The position numbers and the translations under genes are program-made. A stretch of DNA of 64,000 nt from Paradevosia shaoguanensis (GTDB lineage Bacteria > Pseudomonadota > Alphaproteobacteria > Rhizobiales > Devosiaceae), in assembly GCF_016801025.1 (NCBI RefSeq), contig NZ_CP068983.1:992001-1056000 (forward strand), read 5' to 3'. The notes under the pieces were generated by a model, which saw only the letters and a program-made list of their open reading frames with translations, ran no database searches and had not been told where the DNA came from. Positions within the stretch are counted from its first letter, which is position 1. Every line of letters starts with the position of its first letter. This document shows, in pieces, positions 54,291-62,522 of the stretch.

Positions 54291-54652
54291 TTGGTTCTCC
54301 AATCCGCGACAAGACTTCAAAAGGGCCTAGGCGAACCGCGCGAGCCGACGTCAGGCCGGGCCAGACCCGACCCGCGCCTTGCGGCAAATGGGCCTGAGCC
54401 TTGCGTGGTAAAACAGTGCGTTCGTCCCCCCTGCCAGGAGCATTTTGTTGCCCCCGACAAAACCGATGTTAGAAACGTCCTAACCTGCACGTCCAATTTT
54501 TAATCACCCCCTTTTCATTGCCTGTCGATATAATAGACCGAAGCTACAATTCCGGATTGAAATGATAAAAATAGCAATGCGCAATAAGTTAGAGGCGCCG
54601 CCGGGTGCCGGCTGCGCCTCTGGGAAGGCTTCGAAAATCGGCTGAAGGCCTG
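54291..54652. other. Intergenic region with promoter features
   Basis: A 362-base gap between the DppA-type gene and the small unknown gene. It holds a dyad, GTTAG (54468-54472) with CTAAC (54480-54484), and GTCCAATTTTTAAT at 54491-54504, a degenerate copy of the motif seen at 58457, 61436 and 61526. No gene or RNA was recognised. Confidence 0.5.
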
Positions 54653-55093
54653 CTAGCTGGCCAGATTATCCACGAGTTCGGTGACGAAGGCCGGATCGGA
54701 TGTCGTCACGAAAAGGTCGGCAATGGCCCGAATTGCGCGCACTTTCTTGCTTTCGTCGCGCTCGTGAAGGATGCCGTCCTTCTCGAGGACCACGAACGAG
54801 AGCATTGAGGCCGTGCGTTCGATGAGGAACGGAAACTTGTCCTGATCGCCCTGCTGGTGCACGACGACGACTGCATGCGGCTTTATGCCCTGCACCGGTT
54901 CATCCATCGGTTGCAGACCGCTGGGATCGAGCGGCCCGGTCATCAGCACATTTTCACGCTCTTCAGCGTTGACGGCCTCGATCACGTCGCGGGCATTCTC
55001 ACCCACCGCGAGGACCTTGATGAAGCGCGGCGACGAGTTCCGGTAGCCCTCGATGCGCTTGCCGGGTCGGGAAATGAAGGTGTGCATAATCAT
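54653..55093 (-). CDS. Hypothetical protein in Rieske operon
   Basis: A 146-residue protein of unknown function. The ATG at 55093 has GGAGG 7 bases upstream. It has no signal or membrane segment. It begins I-M-H-T-F-I-S-R-P-G-K-R and has a central alternating beta/alpha pattern (F-I-K-V-L-A-V-G-E-N-A-R-D-V and H-A-V-V-V-V-H-Q-Q-G), suggesting a small Rossmann-like fold. It is 14 bases downstream of the SDR gene, so it belongs to the oxygenase operon. Confidence 0.75.
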   Translation of the reverse strand: MIMHTFISRPGKRIEGYRNSSPRFIKVLAVGENARDVIEAVNAEERENVLMTGPLDPSGLQPMDEPVQGIKPHAVVVVHQQGDQDKFPFLIERTASMLSFVVLEKDGILHERDESKKVRAIRAIADLFVTTSDPAFVTELVDNLAS

Positions 55094-55107
55094 GGGGCTG
55101 CCTCCGA

Positions 55108-55815
55108 TCAATCCATGAAGCGTCCGCCGGAGAGGTTCAGGCACTCTCCCGTGACGAAGCCTGCCAGGGGCGAGGCGAGGTAGAGCGCAGCATGCGCTGC
55201 TTCCTCGTTGTAGCCAAATCGGCCCACAGGTATCTGCGTGCGCAGCCTGTCGCGCTTTTCCTGCGTCATGGTCACCGTCTGCGCTTCGAAGAGCGCGGTG
55301 GCGATGGCATTGACCGTGACGCCGTGCTCGGCGGTTTCTGCGGCCAGCACGCGCATATAGGTCAGCATGCCGCCTTTGGCCGCAGCGTAAGGCGCAACGC
55401 CGTGATGGACGCCGGCCTTACCCGACATCGACATGAAGGCAACGATCCGCCCGTAACCGGCCTTTGCCATGTGGCGGGCCGCCGCCTGCATCTGCAATGC
55501 CGGGCCGACCAATTCGCTCTCGACTACGGCCCGCATCTCCTCGGGCGTCATTTCGAGCACGGGCTTGTTGCGCACCGGCGGCGCTGAGAGGATGAGCACA
55601 TCCAGCCCCCCGAGACGCTCGATAGCTTGGTCGACCACCGCCGTCGGATCGCCCGACCCTGAAAACTCATCATCGGTCACGACTACCGCGCCGACATCTG
55701 CCAACGCCGCGGATACCGCCGGCCCTACGCCATGGCGCGCGCCAATCAGCAGCACGCGCTGGTTCTCGAGACTTGCCGAAACTTCCGCCGGCTTGCGGGC
55801 GAGTTGAATGGTCAT
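55108..55815 (-). CDS. Short-chain dehydrogenase/reductase
   Basis: A 235-residue NAD(P)-dependent dehydrogenase. It has the glycine-rich region (I-G-A-R-H-G-V-G), serine in M-S-M-S-G and the catalytic Y-A-A-A-K. Its ATG overlaps the stop of the ferredoxin-reductase gene (ATGA). After Rieske dihydroxylation, SDRs often rearomatise the cis-diol, which fits the context. Confidence 0.9.
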   Translation of the reverse strand: MTIQLARKPAEVSASLENQRVLLIGARHGVGPAVSAALADVGAVVVTDDEFSGSGDPTAVVDQAIERLGGLDVLILSAPPVRNKPVLEMTPEEMRAVVESELVGPALQMQAAARHMAKAGYGRIVAFMSMSGKAGVHHGVAPYAAAKGGMLTYMRVLAAETAEHGVTVNAIATALFEAQTVTMTQEKRDRLRTQIPVGRFGYNEEAAHAALYLASPLAGFVTGECLNLSGGRFMD

Positions 55816-57053
55816 ATTGCGGCCTGCAGTTTTTGTATCTTGATCAGAGCTGTCTCGGTGTCCTGCAACACCGCGGGATCGACGACAGCCCGGTCGATGA
55901 TCATCTGGCGCAGCGGTCGGATATCGCGCGCATTGTTGAGGGTGTTGCCAGCTACGACGCGCCCGTTGTCGAGGTAGATCGCGGTGAACTTGTCGTCGTC
56001 CGGCATTCCGCGCCAGACGACACGGTCCCATCGCTCGGGTGCGCCGATGATCTGGAAGTTGTCGTCGTATTGGTCCGTCCAGAACCAGGGCAGGTCAGCA
56101 TAGGGCTCCGGCACGCCGGCTATGTGCTTGCCGACCGCAATTGCCTGGTTCTGGGCATTTTGCCAGCTTTCGAGGCGGATCGTCCTGCCGAGAGCCAGGC
56201 TGAATTGGCGACACACGTCACCAGCAGCATAAATGGAGGGCTCGGACGTGCGCCCCTCCGCGTCAACGCTGATGCCGTTGTCACATTCAATACCGGCGGC
56301 CTCCGCCAGCTGGCAATTCGGCATACCGCCGATGCCGACAATGACGAGATCGGCCGCAAGCCGGTCGCTCCCGGCAAGCTCGATCTCTGCCATACCGTTC
56401 TTGTCTTGGATCGAGATCACGCTGGCACCGAACCTGAATGCGACGCCATTCCGTTCGTGACGGTGTACAAGCGCGGCACTGACCTCTGGCGAAATGACAC
56501 GCCCCAACGCCATGGGCGCTGCTTCCAGCACGGTCACCGTACAGCCGCTCCTCGCGGCGACAGCGGCAATCTCCAGCCCGATGAAGCCGGCACCGATGCA
56601 GACCACTTTGTGCCCCGGAGCGAGCAATTGCCGAATGGGCGCCAGGTCCCGCATCGAGCGCAGCGTGCGTACGCGCGGATGGTCCGCTCCCGGGATGGCC
56701 AGCGGGCGCGGACTCATCCCGGTTGCGAGTACCAATTGCCCGTAGCCGAGCTGCTCCCCTGTAGAGAGCGTGACGGTCCTGTCATCCGGCGCAATCGCCG
56801 CAACCCTGCTGCCCAGCCGAAGGTCGATCCCGCTCTCAGCATAGTGCGCCAGGGGTTTGAGATAGGTGCTCTCAGGGGCCGCCTTGCCGGCAAGCACATC
56901 CTTGGAGAGCGGCGGCCGCTCGTAAGGCGGGTGGTGTTCATCTCCAATGAGAATGACCGGCCGATCAGGCTGAAGACTGCGCACAGTAAGTGCCACCCAA
57001 CCACCAGCCTGGCCGGCGCCGACAATCACCACGGGTCCTTGCTGCGCCGCCAT
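55812..57053 (-). CDS. FAD-dependent ferredoxin reductase of Rieske oxygenase system
   Basis: A 413-residue reductase with FAD-binding V-G-A-G-Q-A-G-G and the second, NAD-binding C-I-G-A-G-F-I-G-L-E near residue 150, as in the BphA4/rubredoxin-reductase group. It would pass electrons from NADH to the Rieske ferredoxin at 59.4 kb. It lies 54 bases after the oxygenase gene. Confidence 0.92.
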   Translation of the reverse strand: MAAQQGPVVIVGAGQAGGWVALTVRSLQPDRPVILIGDEHHPPYERPPLSKDVLAGKAAPESTYLKPLAHYAESGIDLRLGSRVAAIAPDDRTVTLSTGEQLGYGQLVLATGMSPRPLAIPGADHPRVRTLRSMRDLAPIRQLLAPGHKVVCIGAGFIGLEIAAVAARSGCTVTVLEAAPMALGRVISPEVSAALVHRHERNGVAFRFGASVISIQDKNGMAEIELAGSDRLAADLVIVGIGGMPNCQLAEAAGIECDNGISVDAEGRTSEPSIYAAGDVCRQFSLALGRTIRLESWQNAQNQAIAVGKHIAGVPEPYADLPWFWTDQYDDNFQIIGAPERWDRVVWRGMPDDDKFTAIYLDNGRVVAGNTLNNARDIRPLRQMIIDRAVVDPAVLQDTETALIKIQKLQAAI

Positions 57054-57107
57054 GAAGCCTCCGATCGCGGGAAATGAGCGGCCGGGCTAAGCCGGCCGCC
57101 GGGTGCA

Positions 57108-58388
57108 CTAGACGGCGACGAAAGGCTCGCCGATCTTCATCTCGCTGGCTTCGAGCGCCGTTTCCTTGAACGCGCCGTCCTCGGGCAGGATGAAGGAGGC
57201 CGAACGAACCTTGTGCGTTTCCGGATCGATGCCGGGAGGAGGCGTGCCCTTTTCCATCCCGCGCGCCGCCTTCTTCAGGCGCATGCGCGCCATGATGATG
57301 GCATTGTCGGTGGAAACGAGGTTTTCCTTGGTGCGGTCAGCGACCGGCCCCATGCTTTCCTGCAGGGACGCATCCTGGATGGCGATGCCCTTGATGCCCG
57401 AATAGTAGATCTTCTGGCGCTGAGCCTCGCGGTCCATCATGTAGTCGTTGTCCATGTTGGCTTCCGGACGGAACGTGCCGGGGATCAGCACCGAGTGGAC
57501 GCCGTGGCCGCTATCCATCAGCTCCACTTCCTTTTCGGTGAGCGGACGGGTGGGGTGGAACGTCATGGTCCACGCCATGCAGTTCTCATCGTCCATCGGC
57601 ACCCAGGCATGGCCATTGAGGGCGTTGCCCTTATAGGGCGGGATGAGCGTGTACCAGGGCATCATCCACTGGGTGACGCGCCAATAATGGAAGCCGGGCT
57701 CAGCCTTGCGGCGAGCACCGATCATCAGGCCACCCAGCGATTCATGGATATCAAACGTCGTGCTGGTCGAACGCGCATACTTGGCGCCGTCCGTGCCCTT
57801 GTGCAGCGGATCGCGATTGATGTCACCCGAGTGCAGGAACGATACGTGGCTGGAATCGATGCCGCCTTCCATCGCCTGCAGGTAATTGCTCTGCTGCCAG
57901 CGCTTGGAGAGGTAACGGTGGTCGGCAGGAACCTGCGCCCATTCGTATTCCGGCACCGGGGGCTGATGCTCGGGCGGCCCCATATAGGTCCAGATCACCC
58001 CACCGAACTCGATGCAGGGGTATGATTTGAGCTTGATCTTCTGACAGAAGCCGCTCGAAACCGGCTCCGAGGGCACCTCGATGCACTGCCCGGTCGTGTC
58101 GTATTTCCAACCGTGATAGGGGCAGCGCAGGCCGCCTTCCTCATTGCGGCCGAACCAGAGCGACACGCCGCGATGGGCGCAGAACTCGTCCATCAGGCCG
58201 ATCTTGCCGTTCGTGTCCTTGAACGCAATCAGCCGCTCGGAAAGCAGCGATACGCGTACCGGCGGGCAATCGGGTTCGGGCAGTTCGGTGGCGAGCAGCG
58301 CCGGGATCCAGTACCGGCGAAAGGTATCTCCCATGGCCGTGCCCGGCCCTGTCTTGGTGAGATACTCGTTGTCCTTCTCTGAGATCAT
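57108..58388 (-). CDS. Rieske non-heme iron oxygenase, large subunit (phthalate-dioxygenase-like)
   Basis: A 426-residue oxygenase. The Rieske cluster ligands are Cys70-x-His72 and Cys89-x2-His92; the mononuclear iron site is near His181 and His186 (D-S-S-H-V-S-F-L-H). Length and motif spacing fit the phthalate 4,5-dioxygenase/VanA group, which acts alone on aromatic acids or ethers, with a separate reductase. The ATG at 58388 follows GAGGGAC. It is divergent from the second LysR gene. The substrate is unknown. Confidence 0.93.
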   Translation of the reverse strand: MISEKDNEYLTKTGPGTAMGDTFRRYWIPALLATELPEPDCPPVRVSLLSERLIAFKDTNGKIGLMDEFCAHRGVSLWFGRNEEGGLRCPYHGWKYDTTGQCIEVPSEPVSSGFCQKIKLKSYPCIEFGGVIWTYMGPPEHQPPVPEYEWAQVPADHRYLSKRWQQSNYLQAMEGGIDSSHVSFLHSGDINRDPLHKGTDGAKYARSTSTTFDIHESLGGLMIGARRKAEPGFHYWRVTQWMMPWYTLIPPYKGNALNGHAWVPMDDENCMAWTMTFHPTRPLTEKEVELMDSGHGVHSVLIPGTFRPEANMDNDYMMDREAQRQKIYYSGIKGIAIQDASLQESMGPVADRTKENLVSTDNAIIMARMRLKKAARGMEKGTPPPGIDPETHKVRSASFILPEDGAFKETALEASEMKIGEPFVAV

Positions 58389-58456
58389 GTCGCTGTCCCT
58401 CTTGTTCGCCCGGCACCGGATTTCATGAGGGAAGATTGACACCCGCTACATTTGCA

Positions 58457-58469
58457 GTCCAATATCAAT
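58457..58469. promoter_or_regulatory. Island motif, copy 1 (GTCCAATATCAAT)
   Basis: A 13-bp motif that lies between the divergent Rieske oxygenase and LysR genes, 32 bases upstream of the LysR start. It matches the sites at 61436 and 61526 at 12 or 13 of 13 bases. Probable LysR target. Confidence 0.6.
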
Positions 58470-58500
58470 TGTACATTCTGTTATTCGGCTGGGGGAATGA

Positions 58501-59400
58501 TTGGACCTACGCCAATTTCGTTATTTCGTTGCCGTTGCTGAGGAATTGCATTTCACCCGCGCTGCGGCCCGGCTCAATATCGGGCAGCCGCCGCTCAGCC
58601 TGCAGATTCAGGTCATCGAGCGGGAACTGGGCGTAACGCTGCTCAAGAGAACGCGCCGCAACGTCGAGTTGACCCCTGCCGGCCACCTGTTCCTGCAGGA
58701 AGCGCGACTGGCTTTGCTGCAGGCGGAACGTGCCGTGCAGACCGTGACTCGTGCGGCGAAGGGCGAGATGGGAACCCTGCGCCTGAGTTTCATTACCTCG
58801 GTGCCGCTGGTCGAGGTTTTCACTGGCGCCGTGCGCGCATTTCGCGTCGCCTCGCCCGATGTCCACCTTGAGCTCAAGAGCTATGCTTCGGTGAAGATCA
58901 TCGACGACGTGCTTCTCGGCACGGTTGATGTCGGCTTCACGCGCCCATCCATCACGACGGTGCTGCCTTCGACGCTCGAAATCCTGCCGGTCTACGAGGA
59001 TAATCTCATGGCCGTGCTCCCTATCGATCATCCGTTGGCTTCCGGGACCGGGCCGTTGCCGATTTCGGCGCTCAAGGACGACAAGTTCGTGCTGCGCCCG
59101 CGTGGAAGCGGCACGGGCTTTTACGAACAGGTCTTCGACATCTGCGCCGAAGCCGGCTTCTATCCGCAGATCGTGCAGGAGGCCGTTGAGGCGACGACGA
59201 CCCTGGGGCTCGTCGCAGCCGGCGTCGGCATCACCATCGCACCCGAGGCGCTGCGCACGATCAATGTCCATGGTGTGGTGTGGCGCGAACTGGCCGACGC
59301 CAATGTCACCAGCCGCATCTACCTCATCTACAACCGCAACAACACCAACCCCATCCGCGAGCGTTTCGTGGAGGGGTTCAGGAAGCTTGAACTGAAATAG
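58501..59400 (+). CDS. LysR-family transcriptional regulator (second)
   Basis: A 299-residue regulator with a typical helix-turn-helix (R-Q-F-R-Y-F-V-A-V-A-E-E-L-H-F-T-R-A-A) and a BenM/CatM-like effector domain (V-G-F-T-R-P, V-A-A-G-V-G). The start is TTG at 58501 with GGGGGA upstream. It is divergent from the oxygenase operon, and a 13-bp motif that recurs in the island is in its promoter. Confidence 0.93.
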   Translation: MDLRQFRYFVAVAEELHFTRAAARLNIGQPPLSLQIQVIERELGVTLLKRTRRNVELTPAGHLFLQEARLALLQAERAVQTVTRAAKGEMGTLRLSFITSVPLVEVFTGAVRAFRVASPDVHLELKSYASVKIIDDVLLGTVDVGFTRPSITTVLPSTLEILPVYEDNLMAVLPIDHPLASGTGPLPISALKDDKFVLRPRGSGTGFYEQVFDICAEAGFYPQIVQEAVEATTTLGLVAAGVGITIAPEALRTINVHGVVWRELADANVTSRIYLIYNRNNTNPIRERFVEGFRKLELK

Positions 59401-59426
59401 GAAGGGCGCCGCCTGACGCCCTTACA

Positions 59427-59786
59427 TCAGATCGGGTTCGGCGAAGCCGGATCGATGAAGACGACGCCGTTTTCAACTACCGGCGTCCAGGTCTGGACCG
59501 GCACCTCGCAGGGCGGCTCGGTCGGCATGCCGGTGCGCAGGTCGAAGCGCCCTTGGTGGAACGGACACTCGACCTGACAATCCTCCACATAGCCTTCCGA
59601 CAAATAACCTGGGCCATGCGTGCAAAGGTCGGCCGTGACGAAGACCATCTCGCCGACCTTGAAGATAGCGTAGCCGAAACCATCGATCTCCGCGCGGAGC
59701 GGCTGGTCCTCGTCCAGTTCGTCGAAATCGCAAAGCTTGGTCAGGGCGGCGCCGCGCATGGACTGGTTCGTCGTGGCCATCGTCAT
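59427..59786 (-). CDS. Rieske-type ferredoxin
   Basis: A 119-residue [2Fe-2S] electron carrier with C-T-H-G-P and C-P-F-H-Q-G, the two-Cys/two-His Rieske ligands, and the D-L-R-T-G-M-P segment usual for oxygenase ferredoxins. It would link the reductase at 55.8 kb to the oxygenase at 57.1 kb. It is downstream of the MmgE/PrpD gene and probably co-transcribed. Confidence 0.93.
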   Translation of the reverse strand: MTMATTNQSMRGAALTKLCDFDELDEDQPLRAEIDGFGYAIFKVGEMVFVTADLCTHGPGYLSEGYVEDCQVECPFHQGRFDLRTGMPTEPPCEVPVQTWTPVVENGVVFIDPASPNPI

Positions 59787-59845
59787 TCTTGTGCACCTGT
59801 GCGAAGAAGCGCACCCGCGAATGTCGCGGGTGCGCAAGTTTATGG

Positions 59846-61324
59846 TCAGGCAGCCTTTTCCCGCTTGGCCGAGGCCCAGTCGAAGGCAAGGATCTTGGTA
59901 AAGTCCTTGACGTTGCCGATCGTGTCGAACGTCACCAGTGCCTTGATGATCTGGTCCGTCACTTCCTGGCCGGCGAAGGACAGGGCGTTCTGGGTGACCT
60001 TCTGGGCGATATCGGCGTCCGAGAACGGGGCCTTGGGGTGACCCGGGAACGGCTTGGCAGCACCGTGCACAACCGTGCCGTCCTGCAGCTCGATCTCGAC
60101 GCGCGAGAGATAGCCGGCGCCGGCGCGGGCCAGCTTGCCGTCCTTGAGCGCGCCTAGAGTCGGGTCGGCAACGCACTTGACCTGCTCGGCCACGAATTTC
60201 TGGCGCTTGCCGTCGAGCACGCGCTCGAGGTCAAAACTCTCGATGCCGATATTGCCTTCGAGAATGGCGGCCGCCACGACATAGGGCATCGAGTGGTCCG
60301 CAGTTTCGCGGCTAATCGGATGGTAGGGGTCCTGGCGCATTTCAATGAAATGCTGGTAGGAGCCCTCTTCCGAAAAGACCCGCACTTCCTTGATCTGGCT
60401 GAGATCCTTGACCTGCGCGCGCGCTTCCAGGGCGGCGCGGATGGCGCTCTGGGCCATCGAGCCGACCGGCCAGAGCTTCATATAGGTCCAGGCGATGCGC
60501 GTCAGCTTGTTGCCGGTCTGGAGCCGATCAAGGATCACAGGAACCGGATCGTGCTTGTTGGCGAGTTTGGCAATGAAGCCGTTGCTGCCGGTGAACGGAC
60601 GGACGGGGGCTTCCACGCCGGCCTGGGCCAGGAAGCAGGCCTGCAACGCGTTGCGGACGGCGTCCGAACCGTTAAAGCGCTTCCAGAGCGTCAGGTCACC
60701 GCGTGCATTGAGCTCGCAGCTTTCCACCTCGTCGGTGGCGAAGTGCGGCGTGACCGTCATGCCGAAGGCCTCACGAGCCTGTTCGACGTCGAGCTTGAGC
60801 AGGCGCGCAATGGCCGCGCAGGCGCCGATGGCGGTGAGGTTGGTGTAGTCCCAGCCCCCCGGTGCCGTCGAGAACGCATCAAAAGCCGCACCAACCACTT
60901 CGTAGCCGACGGCCAGGGCGACAAGCACGTCCTCGCCCGAGGCATCGATCCATTCGCCGACGGCGATGACGGCGGCCGTCATGTCGCTGGGGTGACCGGA
61001 ATTGCGCTCGCCGACATAGAAGTCATTGTAGTCGTAGCAGCGCAGCAACGAGCCATTGACGAAAGCGGCAAGGTCCGGATTGGCGCGCATCGAGGTCCCC
61101 CAGATTACAGCGCCATCGGGGCGCGTGAAGGGGCCGGCGAACTTGCGGGCGATATGGGAAGCCTGATGATCGAGCGCACCGAGCGCCACGGCGACGCTGT
61201 CGCTCAGGGCGCGCTTGGCAGCATGGCGAATATCGGCGTCAAGGTCGCCGGAAACGTTGACCGTGAAGTCGGCAAGGCGCTCGGCCACCTCATCGCGATA
61301 AGTAAACTTGTTTGCCGTCGTCAT
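59846..61324 (-). CDS. MmgE/PrpD family protein
   Basis: A 492-residue protein of the family that includes 2-methylcitrate dehydratase and cis-aconitate decarboxylase. It has the N-terminal A-L-S-D-S-V-A-V-A-L-G region and R-E-T-A-D-H-S-M-P-Y near residue 340. Members dehydrate or decarboxylate carboxylic acids. The ATG at 61324 is chosen over a GTG at 61342. It is followed by the Rieske ferredoxin gene. Confidence 0.9.
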   Translation of the reverse strand: MTTANKFTYRDEVAERLADFTVNVSGDLDADIRHAAKRALSDSVAVALGALDHQASHIARKFAGPFTRPDGAVIWGTSMRANPDLAAFVNGSLLRCYDYNDFYVGERNSGHPSDMTAAVIAVGEWIDASGEDVLVALAVGYEVVGAAFDAFSTAPGGWDYTNLTAIGACAAIARLLKLDVEQAREAFGMTVTPHFATDEVESCELNARGDLTLWKRFNGSDAVRNALQACFLAQAGVEAPVRPFTGSNGFIAKLANKHDPVPVILDRLQTGNKLTRIAWTYMKLWPVGSMAQSAIRAALEARAQVKDLSQIKEVRVFSEEGSYQHFIEMRQDPYHPISRETADHSMPYVVAAAILEGNIGIESFDLERVLDGKRQKFVAEQVKCVADPTLGALKDGKLARAGAGYLSRVEIELQDGTVVHGAAKPFPGHPKAPFSDADIAQKVTQNALSFAGQEVTDQIIKALVTFDTIGNVKDFTKILAFDWASAKREKAA

Positions 61325-61435
61325 ATCGTTTTCGAACCTCACGATCCCAAATTGATTTCAAGAGCACCGCCATGCCTGTCGAGGCTGGGAACTGGTCTCC
61401 AACTACGGCGGTGGTAGCCCGGGCTTGCTGCGAGT

Positions 61436-61448
61436 GTCCAATATTAAT
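61436..61448. promoter_or_regulatory. Island motif, copy 2 (GTCCAATATTAAT)
   Basis: About 112 bases upstream of the MmgE/PrpD start, in the divergent gap with the dehydrogenase gene. One base differs from copies 1 and 3. Confidence 0.6.
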
Positions 61449-61525
61449 GCCCTGCTAAATTATTCGCGAAAGGCAATGACTGAGTAGCAACCAACACATT
61501 TGTGCAGACTATAACTCCTGACCTC

Positions 61526-61538
61526 ATTGATATTGGAC
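61526..61538. promoter_or_regulatory. Island motif, copy 3 (inverted, ATTGATATTGGAC)
   Basis: The reverse complement is GTCCAATATCAAT, identical to copy 1. It lies 55 bases upstream of the dehydrogenase start. Copies 2 and 3 are inverted to each other across the divergent promoter region, as for a factor that serves both directions. Confidence 0.6.
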
Positions 61539-61592
61539 AACCTCAGTACCGACGCCTAACTCAGTCCTGAACGCTGACCCGGGGAGGTTCCC

Positions 61593-62522
61593 ATTCGTCC
61601 GACTGTCTTGGTGACCAAGCCATTGGCAAAGAGCTGCATCGCCGAACTCGAGCAACTGTTCGACGTTCGTTCGATCGTTAACGCTGCCGATCCCGACCAA
61701 GTGATGGCTGAAGGCGGAGACACCATTCGCGCCATTGCCGGCGGCAAGGTATCTGCGGCGATGATGGAGAAGCTCCCGCGCCTTGAAATCATCGCCAACG
61801 AGGGCGTCGGTGTGGATACGACCGACGTCCCGGCGGCCAAGGCCCGCGGCATCGCCGTCACCAATACGCCCGACGTTCTCAATATTGCGGTCGCCGAACT
61901 GGCTGTCGGCCTCATGCTGGCGCTGGCGCGCACGCTCCCGGAGGCCGATCGATATGTGCGCGATGGCGAATGGGCAAAGGGGCTCTTCCCGCTGCGCAGC
62001 CAATTGCACGGCAAGACCGTTGGCATTCTTGGCCTCGGCCGCATCGGCAAGGAGATTGCCGGGCGGCTCGAAGGGTTCGGCATGAACATCGTCTATTTCG
62101 GGCGCCAGGAGCAGCCCGGTCAGCCCTATCGTTATTTCGGCGACCTCGTCGAAATGGCCAAGGCCAGCGACTGGCTGATCGTGATCGCACCGGGCGGCAA
62201 GGCAACCGAGCGCATCGTATCGCAGGCCGTCATCGAGGCTTTGGGCCCCAAGGGTCGATTGGTCAATGTCGCACGCGGCTCGCTGGTTGATCAGGAGGCG
62301 CTGATCGATGCGCTCGCTTCCGGAGGGCTAGGCGGTGCTGCTCTCGATGTCTTCGAGCAGGAGCCGGGCGTGCCCCCCGCTTTGCTGGCGTTGAGCAATG
62401 TCGTCGTCAGCCCGCATATGGGCAGCCGCACCGAAGAGGCGCGCGAGGCCATGGGCCGCCTCGTCATAGACAACCTCGTTGCGCACTTCGAAGGACGGCC
62501 ACTTCCCTCGCGGGTGGCGTGA
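61593..62522 (+). CDS. D-isomer-specific 2-hydroxyacid dehydrogenase, possible ATT start
   Basis: A 309-residue NAD-dependent dehydrogenase with G-L-G-R-I-G-K-E-I-A near residue 150 and the later N-V-A-R-G-S-L-V-D and H-M-G-S-R motifs of the D-3-phosphoglycerate/glyoxylate reductase family. The natural N-terminus R-P-T-V-L-V-T-K-P needs an ATT codon at 61593, which has GGGGAGG at good distance. The first ordinary start, TTG at 61608, is 20 bases from that site. It is coupled to the kinase gene (TGATG). Likely oxidises an acid sugar or 2-hydroxyacid. Confidence 0.85.
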   Translation: MRPTVLVTKPLAKSCIAELEQLFDVRSIVNAADPDQVMAEGGDTIRAIAGGKVSAAMMEKLPRLEIIANEGVGVDTTDVPAAKARGIAVTNTPDVLNIAVAELAVGLMLALARTLPEADRYVRDGEWAKGLFPLRSQLHGKTVGILGLGRIGKEIAGRLEGFGMNIVYFGRQEQPGQPYRYFGDLVEMAKASDWLIVIAPGGKATERIVSQAVIEALGPKGRLVNVARGSLVDQEALIDALASGGLGGAALDVFEQEPGVPPALLALSNVVVSPHMGSRTEEAREAMGRLVIDNLVAHFEGRPLPSRVA

